A DNA stretch of 64,000 nt from Bacteroidota bacterium. GTDB lineage: Bacteria; Bacteroidota; Bacteroidia; Bacteroidales; UBA12481. The position numbers were made by a program, and so were the translations under genes. Of this stretch, positions 33,744 to 43,324 are shown one piece after another. Under the pieces are notes generated by a model. It saw only the letters and a program-made list of their open reading frames with translations. It had not been told where the DNA came from and did not search any database. The first letter of the stretch is position 1. Each line of letters starts with the position of its first letter. The stretch covers positions 1 through 64,000 of the forward strand of contig JABHCC010000137.1 of assembly GCA_018669475.1 (NCBI GenBank). Direction: 5' to 3'.

Positions 33744-36353
33744 ATGCGTAATTATTTCTTAAGCCTGGCCATTCTCATATTCTTACCTGTCCATCTTTTT
33801 TGTCAGTCAAACCAGGAATCACCCTTGTTGGCATCCTGGGAAGAATACAAATCACTTAAAGAGACCAGTGAATACCAACTCCAATGGGTATCTCTTGGTC
33901 CTGTAATCAATTCAGCCAGAGTAGAAGCCATTCAGGGCGATCCCTCTCATCCCGGGATATTCTATGTGGCTTTTGGATCAGGAAACTTATGGAAGACAAG
34001 CAATCATGGATTGAGCTGGAAACCAATTTTTGAAGATCAAGCTGCTTTAGGTATTGGTGATATTGCCCTGGCTCCTTCAAATACTGATGTAATATATATT
34101 GGGACTGGAGAGAGTTTGAAAAAACCCCGCAACTTCACAATGCCGGGTGTGGGTGTTTTTCGCTCTGATGATGCCGGTGAATCATGGAATTATTTGGGAT
34201 TACCTGATTCTTACCATATTGGAGAGATAGCAGTTCATCCTCTGGACCCGGATATCGCCTTTGTTGCAGTCATGGGACATTTCTGGACTCCTAATGAAAA
34301 TCGTGGACTTTACCGAACTAAAGACGGGGGCAAAACATGGGATCATGTATTATATATTGATGAAAACACGGGTGCCAATGATGTGGTGATAGCCTTGGAT
34401 AAGCCAGAGGTGATATATGCTTCTATGTGGAATAACTATCCTGATGTGGCAGGCGAAAATAGTGGAATATTTACCAGTAAGGATGGAGGTGACAGCTGGA
34501 TACAGTGTAAGGAAGGATTACCTGATGGACCTTTTGTAGGTCGAATTGGCTTAGCTGTATCACAGCAGGATGCCAATAAAATATACGCACTGATGGATCA
34601 TCGTGATCCAAAATTGAAACAAGCAGCCGAAGTATACAGAAGTTTGGATGGAGGAGAAAACTGGACCAGGACTCACGATCAGGATCTGAAAATCATGGCA
34701 CGATTGGGGTGGTATTTTGCAGATTGTTATCTGAATCCAAAGGATGATGAGGAATTTTATGGTTTAGGTGTCAGACTAGCTCATAGCACAGATGGGGGCT
34801 CAAGTTTTTCAATGATAGGAGGTGAGATCCATCACCATAACCCCAGTCCGGCAATTCCATTACATCTCGATCATTGCGAGATGTGGATCAATCCGATAAA
34901 TCCTGATCACCTTGCTCTGGGTAATGATGGCGGATTGTATATGAGTTATGATAAGGGAGAAACATGGAGGCATTTCAATAATATTCCTGCTGGCGAGTTT
35001 TATGATATCTCAGTAGATAATCAGAAACCCTACAATGTATATGGTGGTGTTCAGGATGATGCCAGTGTATTTGGCCCTTCAAAAGAATGGAACCCTATAT
35101 ACCCGGATGGCTGGAAATATATCTGGATTGACGCCTGGGCCGGGGGTGATGGCTGCGTTACCTATCCCGATCCGGAAGACCCGGATATAATATACACATC
35201 ATCTCAAAACGGAGGAATTTTCAGAAAGAATATGCAGGCTCAGAGGTCGAAGCACATTAGACCCAGGTTACCAAGATCAAATAAGGGGAAGCAGCAGTAT
35301 AATTTCATCGCCCCGTATATTATTTCCTCTCATAATACAAAAACCCTCTATCATGCAGGTAATTACGTATTTAAAACTGAGGATAAAGGAGATAATTGGA
35401 GATTGATTAGTCCTGATCTATCCTTGTCATCAGATCCTCAAAAGAAATCTCTTGCGGCTGGAGCGATAGCTGAGTCTCCATTGCAGCAGGGCTTACTTTT
35501 TATGGGTACTGACCATGGAGCTTTCTGGGTAACAAGTGATGATGGTGAAAGCTGGGAGGAACAGTCAGATGGATTGCCAGTGGCTTATATAAGGAGTATT
35601 GTCGCTTCAAAATTTAAAGAATCCCGAATCTACCTTACTCTGTCAGGTATGAATTATGATGATTTGAGTAAACATGTTTATACTTCAGATGACAGGGGGG
35701 TGACCTGGAAAAATATAGGCTCAAACCTGCCGGATGAAACCATGAATTGCATTCTGGAGGATCCGATTCATGAGAATTGGATTTATGTAGGTGGACACAG
35801 GGGAGTTTATTTATCTATGGACAGAGGTGGTTCCTGGCAGCTTCTTGGTGCTAATATGGCCGCCAGCTGTATATCAGACTTGGTTATGCAGGAAGAGTAT
35901 CAGGATTTATTGGCAGGAACTCACGGAAGAGGAATTTATAAAATGAATCTTAAATCCCTTTATGATGGTTTTGGAAAGGGGAGGGTGAACCGTAGCAGGC
36001 TTTTACCGATAAAGGATGGTCGGGCACCCTGGTATAATGATACACACAGAGATGTGAATCCAGAATCAGTAAAAAAAACTACTTTTGCCTTCTGGCTTGA
36101 AAAATCTGAAAGAGTAAGCTTGAAAATAAAGCAGAAATTGAAAACAGTGGCTACAATTGAAATAGAAGGAAAACCAGGGCTAAACGAGTTCAGGTGGGAT
36201 TTGGTGACCAGCCAATCTGATAATCAAAGTCCCTACTTCATTCATTTTAAGAAATATCTTCCTTCGGGATCATATACTGTTCAACTAAAAGCCGGAAATA
36301 TTGTTTCAGAACAAGACTGGCTGGTCAGGTCGGCAGAGTTTCCATTTAATTAA
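33744..36353 (+). CDS. BNR/sortilin-like beta-propeller protein
   Basis: The protein has 869 residues. Signal peptide to about residue 20 (PVHLFCQ). About eleven Asp-box repeats of the S-x-D-x-G-x-x-W type run from residue about 85 to 700 (SDDAGESW, TKDGGKTW, SKDGGDSW, SLDGGENW, SYDKGETW, SDDRGVTW, SMDRGGSW). These predict one or two VPS10/sialidase-like propellers. A C-terminal beta-domain (about 760-865) follows, without a T9SS sorting signature. Such proteins are often named glycosyl hydrolase or exo-alpha-sialidase, but Asp boxes alone do not prove catalysis. The next gene begins 6 nt after its stop. Confidence 0.85.
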   Translation: MRNYFLSLAILIFLPVHLFCQSNQESPLLASWEEYKSLKETSEYQLQWVSLGPVINSARVEAIQGDPSHPGIFYVAFGSGNLWKTSNHGLSWKPIFEDQAALGIGDIALAPSNTDVIYIGTGESLKKPRNFTMPGVGVFRSDDAGESWNYLGLPDSYHIGEIAVHPLDPDIAFVAVMGHFWTPNENRGLYRTKDGGKTWDHVLYIDENTGANDVVIALDKPEVIYASMWNNYPDVAGENSGIFTSKDGGDSWIQCKEGLPDGPFVGRIGLAVSQQDANKIYALMDHRDPKLKQAAEVYRSLDGGENWTRTHDQDLKIMARLGWYFADCYLNPKDDEEFYGLGVRLAHSTDGGSSFSMIGGEIHHHNPSPAIPLHLDHCEMWINPINPDHLALGNDGGLYMSYDKGETWRHFNNIPAGEFYDISVDNQKPYNVYGGVQDDASVFGPSKEWNPIYPDGWKYIWIDAWAGGDGCVTYPDPEDPDIIYTSSQNGGIFRKNMQAQRSKHIRPRLPRSNKGKQQYNFIAPYIISSHNTKTLYHAGNYVFKTEDKGDNWRLISPDLSLSSDPQKKSLAAGAIAESPLQQGLLFMGTDHGAFWVTSDDGESWEEQSDGLPVAYIRSIVASKFKESRIYLTLSGMNYDDLSKHVYTSDDRGVTWKNIGSNLPDETMNCILEDPIHENWIYVGGHRGVYLSMDRGGSWQLLGANMAASCISDLVMQEEYQDLLAGTHGRGIYKMNLKSLYDGFGKGRVNRSRLLPIKDGRAPWYNDTHRDVNPESVKKTTFAFWLEKSERVSLKIKQKLKTVATIEIEGKPGLNEFRWDLVTSQSDNQSPYFIHFKKYLPSGSYTVQLKAGNIVSEQDWLVRSAEFPFN

Positions 36354-36359
36354 ATTGCT

Positions 36360-37334
36360 TTGAAGAGAATAATTAGTTCCTTGTTTTGGGTCTCAGTTGG
36401 TGGTTTTTTCATGTATCTCACTCTCAAGGATAAATCCCTGAATGAATTGTTTGATAGTATAATTCATGCAAATCCTTTTTGGGTGGGAATGAATTGTGTG
36501 ACACTTATTGGTGTTTTTTTCCTTCGAGGGTACCGGTGGAGATTGCTTTTGAAAAATACAGGTGAAAATCCCAAACTAATTTATGTATTGTATTCCCTTG
36601 TCATGGGTTTTTTTGTAAACAGTTTTACACCCCGTCTGGGTGAAGTGGCCAGATGTACAGCTTTAAAACAAGCCGATGACGTGCCTGTATCTAAAAGTTT
36701 GGGTACAATGGTTACAGAGCGAATTTGGGATTTATTAATACTGATGATTGGGATCGTAGTCATCTTTTTCCTTGAGCTTGGTCGACTACAGCCTGTCTGG
36801 GATGAACTTATGACTAGTATTCGCCAAATATTAGAAAAGAATATGTTCCTGTTTCTGGGGACAATAGTTGTTTTGGTATTGGCCGGGCTAATAGTATTCA
36901 GGATTCTGAAACACCGGAAAGTATTTGAGAAAGGGAGACGGTTTATTCAGGAATTCTGGCAAACAATTCGTCTGAGTTTTAAGATTAAAAGATATCCCAG
37001 ATTCCTGTTCGTTACTTTATTGATCTGGATTACACTGATCTTTATGAACTATTTCAGTTTATTGGCTCTGAGAGAAACCTCCGGTTACAGCTTTTATTTT
37101 GCTTTTATACTGCTATTTGTGGTGGGTATTGGATGGGCTATCCCAAGTCCAAGTGGAATTGGGACAACCCATTTTATCGTGTTACAAATATTTTTGGCTT
37201 TCAATTTGCCAGAAACTGGTGGTGTAGCTTTCGGGGTATTGTCAAATGGACTAACCTTTATCTACACCATTATTCTGGGTGGTTTAAGTTTGCTGATTTA
37301 CCAGATGGCTACCCGTAAGCGCTCAAAAGTCTAA
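36360..37334 (+). CDS. lysylphosphatidylglycerol synthase TM region/YbhN-like flippase family protein
   Basis: This 324-residue inner-membrane protein has about eight TM segments. It shows the LPG_synthase_TM (UPF0104, DUF2156-less) features FLRGYRWRLLL, FVNSFTPRLGEVARC and IPSPSGIGTTHF. The start appears to be TTG at 36360, 6 nt after the previous stop, since no ATG fits. Relatives include MprF membrane domains, AglD and YbhN, which are thought to move lipids or glycolipids. No synthase domain is attached. Its stop codon overlaps that of the convergent porin gene by 4 bp. Confidence 0.85.
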   Translation: MKRIISSLFWVSVGGFFMYLTLKDKSLNELFDSIIHANPFWVGMNCVTLIGVFFLRGYRWRLLLKNTGENPKLIYVLYSLVMGFFVNSFTPRLGEVARCTALKQADDVPVSKSLGTMVTERIWDLLILMIGIVVIFFLELGRLQPVWDELMTSIRQILEKNMFLFLGTIVVLVLAGLIVFRILKHRKVFEKGRRFIQEFWQTIRLSFKIKRYPRFLFVTLLIWITLIFMNYFSLLALRETSGYSFYFAFILLFVVGIGWAIPSPSGIGTTHFIVLQIFLAFNLPETGGVAFGVLSNGLTFIYTIILGGLSLLIYQMATRKRSKV

Positions 37335-38566
37335 AAGAAATAATAAATGGCTACCAGTCCACGTAAGTTTGACACAACATTGGTTGTTTCCGGTTTATAG
37401 CTTACATCGAAGTTATTACCATAAGCTGCTTGAGTGTATTCCATCTCGAGTGCAATCCTTGTCTTGTTCGAATTAAAAACAACGCGCGGAGAGACTCGTA
37501 TCAGGGCATCAATATCTGTTCCCAGTCCATATATATCTCCACCGGCAAGCATCTCTTCTTTAGTTCCAAGATTCTTGAATACACCACCAAAAACGCCGAA
37601 TTGTACTTTCCCGTTTGTATGTATCTCACCCCAGACGGTCATACTGGTAAGTGGTGTATAAGATTGACTGCCTGAAGTTATATCTGTAACACTGCTAACT
37701 GCAAAACCACTTATAGCAAGTACATCTGCAATATTCTCGCCATATCTTGCCTCAAGCTTGAAGGTGAGAGGCTTTGTTGTGATCTTTGTAAATCCTATTA
37801 CCGTTAGCCCTCCTACCTTTTCATCAACACTATACCTCATTAAAGGGATTGGCTCACTCATCAATCTGGGAGCCAATGTTTTATAGGCCAAGCCAGCTCC
37901 AGCTACGAATCCAGCACCTCCATACTGTGCTTGAAAATGCATGTCCGGTATTGATGAGTTACGAAGGTATTCCGAAGATACTCCGTTCGCACCCCTTGAA
38001 GAATAATCTCGCTGTGAAAGAGCAGCAGCAGTAATCTTCAGCCCTCCACTTTTATAAGATAATCTAATCTGTGGATTCCTTGCAAATGATTGTAATGGAG
38101 TTCCAGTATTAAAAGACACTGTTCCAGGAAAGCAATCCGTTACAAAAAGTGGATTCCAATATTGTCCCGCTAGTAACTCAAGATGTGTCCAGTTTAATTT
38201 TATGAAGGCATGACGCATCCTTAGAAGGTTTACGTTATCATTTGCCTGGGCAAAGAAATCAGCTTCAATAACTCCAGATGTTTTCGCTCCAAATGCATCC
38301 GGACCTGAAATAGCAGCTTTCATTCTTGATTGAATGGCAAGCATATTAAAATTTGACTTTGCATTAATATCCTCCCCTTTTTCATCAAGCAATTCTTTAG
38401 AAGGCCAAAGAAGAAAATGGCCTTCGCGAGCGGCAACGGTTTGTCTTGAATCCAGAAAGGCATCATTCTTAACGAAACCTGAAAACTTAATTCCAAATTT
38501 TCCATCCTGACCAAAACTAATTCCAGCCAAAATCAAACTAACTGCCAATAAAACTATACGTTTCAT
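37331..38566 (-). CDS. porin-like outer-membrane protein
   Basis: The protein has 411 residues. Signal peptide to about residue 19 (AGISFGQ). The mature sequence begins KFGIKFSGFVKNDAFLDSRQ, typical of DcaP-like/porin-type trimeric barrels, and has alternating strands ending in GLVAIYYFF with a terminal Phe. It is 12 nt downstream of the symporter gene and is probably the last gene of the DUF485-symporter-porin operon, giving the organic acid a route across the outer membrane. That role is inferred from position. Confidence 0.75.
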   Translation of the reverse strand: MKRIVLLAVSLILAGISFGQDGKFGIKFSGFVKNDAFLDSRQTVAAREGHFLLWPSKELLDEKGEDINAKSNFNMLAIQSRMKAAISGPDAFGAKTSGVIEADFFAQANDNVNLLRMRHAFIKLNWTHLELLAGQYWNPLFVTDCFPGTVSFNTGTPLQSFARNPQIRLSYKSGGLKITAAALSQRDYSSRGANGVSSEYLRNSSIPDMHFQAQYGGAGFVAGAGLAYKTLAPRLMSEPIPLMRYSVDEKVGGLTVIGFTKITTKPLTFKLEARYGENIADVLAISGFAVSSVTDITSGSQSYTPLTSMTVWGEIHTNGKVQFGVFGGVFKNLGTKEEMLAGGDIYGLGTDIDALIRVSPRVVFNSNKTRIALEMEYTQAAYGNNFDVSYKPETTNVVSNLRGLVAIYYFF

Positions 38567-38578
38567 ATGTTTATATCC

Positions 38579-40459
38579 TTATATCTTATTTCTTAACTTT
38601 TTGTTATCTTTTTGTGTTGCTAAGGACACAATAATAAGTGTAATCATAGCTAGTGAAAAGGAGATTATTGCCGGTGAATCCAATCCATGCAATCCTTCAG
38701 TCCCGAAAAATTGCTTACTAATTGAGGGGCCCGTCACTATAATACCAATGGCGCTTACAATACCAACAATAATTGACGAAGCAATACCTTTTGCAGTCGT
38801 CTTTTTCCAGAACAGCACCATTAATATTGCCGGTAGGTTTGCAGAAGCTGCAACAGCAAAAGCCCAACCAACAAGGAAAGAAACATTCATTCCTTTGAAT
38901 ATTATTCCCAGAATAATAGCCACAACACCCACGCCGGCTGCAGCAATTTTCCCTGCTCTCACTTTTGCCTTATCCGAAAGCTGTTTACCCATATATCTGT
39001 CAATCAGGTCGTGGGCAATAGCACCGGATGAAGCAACAATAAGGCCACTAACAGTTCCCAGGATGGTAGCAAAAGCTATTGCTGATATAATAGCAAATAA
39101 TCCAACACCAAAAGCTTTAGCTAAGAGTGGGGCTGACATATTTCCATCTTCCAGATTTAATACACCACTTGTTGCAGCACCCAATCCCATAAACAGGGTC
39201 AGAACATAGAAAAAACCAATGGCAGCAATTGCAACAATTGTAGATTTCCTGGCATCGCGTTGACTGGGGACCGTATAATAACGGATAAGGATATGAGGTA
39301 ATGACGCTGTACCAAGGAATAAGGCAAGCATAAGAGATATGAAGTTCAATTTTGATAGAGGTGTAGCACCTTTCCCAATCTTAAATTTCAAGCCGGGAAT
39401 GAGCATTTCTTTACCTGGGGTTATTTTCTGAACATAGGCAGTTACTGCATTATCACCATCATCAAATAAGATTTTTACATATCGTGCAACTTCACTTGAA
39501 TTGATGATGCTTAGAAATTTTAAAGGACTTACTTTACCTGTTGATTCAACTACCTCTCCGTCCTTAATAATTTTTACCAGGGTGCCTACCTGATAGAACT
39601 TTCCTTCTTCTTTTGGTGCACCATTGTATAATTTCTCTCCATCACTTGTAGCTGTGACAGTCATTGCCTCCTCGAAATTATTCCCGCTTTTAGTAAACCA
39701 GCGATAAACACCCTCTTTTTCCATTTTCACCAGGGAAAAATCTTCAACTTCCATATTCGAAACCATAGTAAAGCCTTGCATATCATCGGCTGTTAATGTC
39801 ATGGGCTGAATATAGTCTTGATTTTTATTATTGGGATTAAGGTCCAGACCGTTGTTAAATATATATATGGCTAGAACTGTAGAAAAAATGATCAGCAAGC
39901 CTCCTTTTATAAATTGAACGTAGGTAGTAGATGTCATACCAGCTGTTGCAACAATAAAAATCACTACAGCGCCAACAATAACAACCCCAACCCAGTGGTC
40001 AAGCCCGAGTAGTGGTTCCACGAGCGTACCGGCACCTACCATTTGAGGGATCAGGTAAAATATTGAAACAATCAATGTGCTGATAGCTGCTGTAAGCTGA
40101 ATGGCTTTAGAATTAAATTTTGAATCCAGAGCATCAGTAAAGGTGAATTTTCCTAAGCGCTTCATGGGTTCGGCAACAAGGAAAAGTGCTACAATCCAAC
40201 CAGCAAGATAACCTATTGAATAAAGGAAGCCATCATAGCCTACAAAAGCAATCATCCCGCAAATACCCAGAAAAGAGGCTGCGGATAGATAATCACCAGC
40301 AAAGGCTACTCCATTTACAGCCCAGTGAATTGTACCTCCAGCAGCAAAATAACTACTGGCAGATTTAGTTTTTGAGCCAAAGTAAAATGACAAACCCAGT
40401 ACAAGCAATACAAAAAAAACGAACAGGGCAATTGCTAAATATGATACTCCGTAAATCAT
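38579..40459 (-). CDS. sodium:solute symporter, ActP-like (VC_2705 type)
   Basis: This 626-residue SSS-family transporter has an N-terminal ASSYFAAGGTIHWAVNGVAF and GDYLSAASFLGI, and the conserved GTASLPHILIRYYTVP. Typical ActP proteins are about 550 residues. Here residues about 205-345 form a hydrophilic insert with many charged residues between two TM helices, presumably on the periplasmic side. The DUF485 gene upstream overlaps it by 4 bp, as in yjcH-actP operons, so uptake of acetate or a similar short-chain carboxylate is likely. No acetyl-CoA synthetase gene is next to it. Confidence 0.9.
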   Translation of the reverse strand: MIYGVSYLAIALFVFFVLLVLGLSFYFGSKTKSASSYFAAGGTIHWAVNGVAFAGDYLSAASFLGICGMIAFVGYDGFLYSIGYLAGWIVALFLVAEPMKRLGKFTFTDALDSKFNSKAIQLTAAISTLIVSIFYLIPQMVGAGTLVEPLLGLDHWVGVVIVGAVVIFIVATAGMTSTTYVQFIKGGLLIIFSTVLAIYIFNNGLDLNPNNKNQDYIQPMTLTADDMQGFTMVSNMEVEDFSLVKMEKEGVYRWFTKSGNNFEEAMTVTATSDGEKLYNGAPKEEGKFYQVGTLVKIIKDGEVVESTGKVSPLKFLSIINSSEVARYVKILFDDGDNAVTAYVQKITPGKEMLIPGLKFKIGKGATPLSKLNFISLMLALFLGTASLPHILIRYYTVPSQRDARKSTIVAIAAIGFFYVLTLFMGLGAATSGVLNLEDGNMSAPLLAKAFGVGLFAIISAIAFATILGTVSGLIVASSGAIAHDLIDRYMGKQLSDKAKVRAGKIAAAGVGVVAIILGIIFKGMNVSFLVGWAFAVAASANLPAILMVLFWKKTTAKGIASSIIVGIVSAIGIIVTGPSISKQFFGTEGLHGLDSPAIISFSLAMITLIIVSLATQKDNKKLRNKI

Positions 40460-40737
40460 GATTTCTCCTCCTTATTCATTTCGTTTTCAATCTTTGTACA
40501 TCTCCAATTATAAATCAGACCCATAATTATGGCAAGAATAATTAATCCGAAGCCGTATGTAACAGCAAGGTTGAGATCTCCAAAAACTATATTACTCATT
40601 GCTTCATAATTAACTACACCAATGGCTACAAATACTCCATATACAATCGTATAAAGAATGAACATCCATATGCCAAGCCTGGTTTTTCTTTTCGCTGCAT
40701 GATCTACACCGAGTTCTACTGCTGGTCCGTGATCCAT
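40456..40737 (-). CDS. DUF485 domain membrane protein (YjcH-like)
   Basis: This 93-residue protein has two TM helices (about residues 22-44 and 56-78) and a charged C-terminal tail. The DUF485 pattern LGIWMFILYTIVYGVFVAIG is followed by a second GLIILAIIMGLIY helix. The family accompanies ActP-type symporters and probably helps their assembly or activity. It overlaps the symporter start by 4 bp. It begins the operon, and the 377-bp region upstream is shared with the divergent cutC gene. Confidence 0.88.
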   Translation of the reverse strand: MDHGPAVELGVDHAAKRKTRLGIWMFILYTIVYGVFVAIGVVNYEAMSNIVFGDLNLAVTYGFGLIILAIIMGLIYNWRCTKIENEMNKEEKS

Positions 40738-41114
40738 AGGTTTTAAAGTTTTAGGGATTGATAATCGTGTAATATTTTAATTGCTTTGATATTCTGACAA
40801 ATATACCACTAACAACATGAACAAGTGTATTTTTGCTAGCCACAACCCATACTATCACAAGCTGAATGATCATGTTTCTGTTCCTTCTGGCACTGTCTGT
40901 GGTAGGTTTAAAAAAGCTTATCCGATAATCGGCAGGAATTGCTTCCATACAAAAGAGTTTATAATGTTAGTTAAGTCTAAGTGGTTAAAAGTATATCTTG
41001 AATCTGACCAAAACAATGCGCTTTATCAGGTTACCGTGATTAGATTAACATATGAAGTGACAGTTAACCAGGCTTTCCGGATGTATGCTTAATATGTACT
41101 CTTATCTTTGTAAG
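40738..41114. promoter_or_regulatory. divergent intergenic region between DUF485 operon and cutC
   Basis: No gene is supported in these 377 bp; the open frames on both strands lack recognisable domains. TATCTTTG at 41103-41110 fits a plus-strand -7 box and lies only 4 nt before the cutC ATG at 41115. TATTTTTG near 40828 is another match. No minus-strand promoter could be fixed for the DUF485 operon. Confidence 0.45.
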
Positions 41115-41807
41115 ATGAACACTCCATTAGTTGAAGTATGTGTGGAATCATTGGTATCTGCGAGGGCTGCCCATGCCGGAGGTGCAGGACGCATTGAACT
41201 TTGTGACAGATTGGATCTGGGGGGCCTTACTCCTGCCACAGATCTCATCCGGCAGGTTAAAAGGGAGATTAGCATAAAACTCCATGTCTTAATTCGTCCC
41301 AGAGAGGGAAATTTCAATTATTCTCATAAGGAATATCAAAAAATTCAGGATGAAATCAGGGAATGTAAAGATCTGGGGGTGGATGGCATTGTAATAGGAA
41401 TACTCCTCCCGGATGGGAGCCTGGATGTTGAACGGATGAGCAAAATCCTGGAACTGGCTACACCTCTTTCTACTACTTTTCACAGAGCCTTTGATGAAAT
41501 TAAGGATCCGGCAAACTCTGTTAAACAAATTATTAATTTGGGAATGGATAGGATTTTGAGCTCAGGTCAACAGCCTGAAGCCCCTCAGGGATCTGAACTA
41601 CTGCAAAAAATGATCGTTCAGGCAGGTGAAGAACTTATTATTATGCCTGGAGCAGGTTTGAATACTGAAAATATTACCGAATTTGCAAGAGAAATCAGAA
41701 CGAGTGAATACCATGGTTCACTTAGAATAAGGCAAGGTAATTCTATGGAAACAACTGTTGAAACAGTGCAAAAGTTCATCAGAAATCTTAATTTGGCATA
41801 TTCTTAA
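41115..41807 (+). CDS. cutC: CutC family protein
   Basis: This 230-residue TIM-barrel protein starts MNTPLVEVCVESLVSARAAH and continues AGRIELCDRLDLGGLTPAT, the diagnostic CutC pattern. Later come LIRPREGNFNYS and FHRAFDEIKDP. CutC was linked to copper homeostasis in E. coli, but its biochemical role is unclear. The start at 41115 is preferred over the in-frame ATG at 41085 because it begins at the usual family N-terminus and follows a TAnnTTTG box. It is followed 10 nt later by the acetolactate decarboxylase gene. Confidence 0.9.
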   Translation: MNTPLVEVCVESLVSARAAHAGGAGRIELCDRLDLGGLTPATDLIRQVKREISIKLHVLIRPREGNFNYSHKEYQKIQDEIRECKDLGVDGIVIGILLPDGSLDVERMSKILELATPLSTTFHRAFDEIKDPANSVKQIINLGMDRILSSGQQPEAPQGSELLQKMIVQAGEELIIMPGAGLNTENITEFAREIRTSEYHGSLRIRQGNSMETTVETVQKFIRNLNLAYS

Positions 41808-41817
41808 ATACTAGCAT

Positions 41818-42531
41818 ATGAGAAGGATAATAAATATGACAAGAGGTTTTATGTTCCTCATCTGTATAGCTTTAATGCTCTCTTGTTCTAATCATAAAGT
41901 ACAGACAGATGTGCTGTACCAGGTTAATTCATTTGATATTTTGATGCAGGGAAACTATGATGGCAACTGGCTTTATGATGATGTACTTGAGAATGGAGAT
42001 TTTGGAATTGGCTCTTTTGACCGGCTCAACGGCGAAATGGTTTTGGTCGACGGACAAATGTTTCGTATCCATGCCTCGGGTGAGGCACAGCAGACTGATA
42101 CCGGAGAATCTGCTTGTATAGCCACACTTTGCTGGTTTATGGAGGATTTTGAATTTGAAGTACAGAATTTATCCATTGAGGAATTGAAGCAAAAAATCAA
42201 AACTCAACTGCCAGATACAACTCTTTTTTATGCCATAAGGATCGAAGGGGAATTTGAGGCGATTACCACACGAAGTATTTATCCACAGGAAAAACCCTAT
42301 CGTCCATTACCTGAGGTTCTGGCCGAAGAAGTACGCCGTGAATCAGCTGATGTTACGGGTACGGGTGTGGGATTCTTAGCCCCCTCTCATGTTCAGGGTG
42401 CCGTGTGGAAAGGATTTCATTTTCATTTCCTGTCGGATGACCACTCATTTGGGGGACATATTATTAATTTTGTAATCCGGAATGCAGTTGTGAAAATTGA
42501 TATTTTAAACCAGCTAAACCTCATATTGTAA
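41818..42531 (+). CDS. acetolactate decarboxylase, predicted lipoprotein
   Basis: This 237-residue protein matches alpha-acetolactate decarboxylase (AlsD/BudA): GDFGIGSFDRLNGEMVLVDG, GTGVGFLAPSHVQGAVWKGF, and zinc-type HFHFLSDDHSFGGHI near residues 200-214. The N-terminus has a lipoprotein signal with Cys23 (LMLSC), so the enzyme would be outside the cytoplasm. AlsD converts acetolactate to acetoin and is usually cytosolic, although exported forms are known in some bacteria. No acetolactate synthase of the catabolic type is nearby. It is in one run of plus-strand genes with cutC and a protease, separated by 1-19 nt. Confidence 0.87.
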   Translation: MRRIINMTRGFMFLICIALMLSCSNHKVQTDVLYQVNSFDILMQGNYDGNWLYDDVLENGDFGIGSFDRLNGEMVLVDGQMFRIHASGEAQQTDTGESACIATLCWFMEDFEFEVQNLSIEELKQKIKTQLPDTTLFYAIRIEGEFEAITTRSIYPQEKPYRPLPEVLAEEVRRESADVTGTGVGFLAPSHVQGAVWKGFHFHFLSDDHSFGGHIINFVIRNAVVKIDILNQLNLIL

Positions 42532-42532
42532 T

Positions 42533-43306
42533 ATGATCATTCAGATAAAAAATAAGTCAATATTCCTTTCGGGATTATTTGCTGTGCTGCTTGTAATGAG
42601 TGCTTGTAAATCAAAAAAGGAGCATATTGAGGATGGTGCATGGATGAATCAATCGTCTTCAGAATGGCCGGCAGTCGTTATGACAAATCAAATTCAGTTT
42701 GAGGATAAAACCTTTACTGATTTTGCAAACGGATTCTTGTTGGATACGGGAACAGATACCGTTGCAATAAGCTGTAAACATGTTTTTATGGCTTTTGCAT
42801 CGATGGGTCTGGTGACTGTTGACTTTCAGGGAAAACTTATTGAATGGAAAATGAATCCGAAAAATGCGAAAGGCCATGAAATCAAACTTGGTGAGCTGAT
42901 TAACCGGGATCCGGGTGAGATGGCGGCTTTGCCAAATGCGAGCAACAATTCTGATTGGCTGGCATTCCATATAGAATCATATGATCCGGGGATTACACCT
43001 TTAAAAATTGGAGATGCTTCTGTGAGAACTGGTGATATTGTTTACACCGTGGGCTGGACTACAGAGGATAAAAAGGGGCCACCAAGGCTTATATTGAGTA
43101 GGGTTTTCAGGATGGTAGGATTTCAAATATTCCTTGAGCCAATTACCAAAATTGATAATCCTGCAGGACTAAGCGGTTCACCTGTGCTGAATAAAGACGG
43201 ACATCTGGTTGGAATTTCTTCTGGTAGTGAGGGCTTTATGGAAAGAGCTTGTTCGGTATATTATATTATGGATGTTCTTAAGAAAAAGAATTTGATTAGT
43301 CCTTGA
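42533..43306 (+). CDS. trypsin-like serine protease lipoprotein
   Basis: The protein has 257 residues. Lipoprotein signal with Cys25 (VLLVMSAC). The chymotrypsin-fold triad can be seen as His83 (SCKHVF), Asp141 (NNSDWLAF) and Ser214 in AGLSGSPVLNKDG. There is no PDZ domain, so it is not DegP. The substrate is unknown. It begins 1 nt after the acetolactate decarboxylase stop, indicating an operon. The sequence around Ser (GLSGSP) differs from the standard GDSGGP, as in many bacterial members. Confidence 0.8.
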   Translation: MIIQIKNKSIFLSGLFAVLLVMSACKSKKEHIEDGAWMNQSSSEWPAVVMTNQIQFEDKTFTDFANGFLLDTGTDTVAISCKHVFMAFASMGLVTVDFQGKLIEWKMNPKNAKGHEIKLGELINRDPGEMAALPNASNNSDWLAFHIESYDPGITPLKIGDASVRTGDIVYTVGWTTEDKKGPPRLILSRVFRMVGFQIFLEPITKIDNPAGLSGSPVLNKDGHLVGISSGSEGFMERACSVYYIMDVLKKKNLISP

Positions 43307-43324
43307 ACCCAAAATAGTTTTAAA

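Noticed and set aside
33744-36353. Naming the BNR protein as a sialidase
   Set aside because: Asp boxes occur in many propellers; the catalytic Arg triad and Tyr/Glu pair of sialidases were not found.
38601-39209. 202-codon open frame antisense to the symporter gene
   Set aside because: It mirrors the hydrophobic, low-stop sequence of the ActP-like gene, has no family features, and the sense frame has clear SSS motifs.
40817-41092. 91-codon plus-strand frame before cutC
   Set aside because: No recognisable domain, and the divergent promoter region is expected here.
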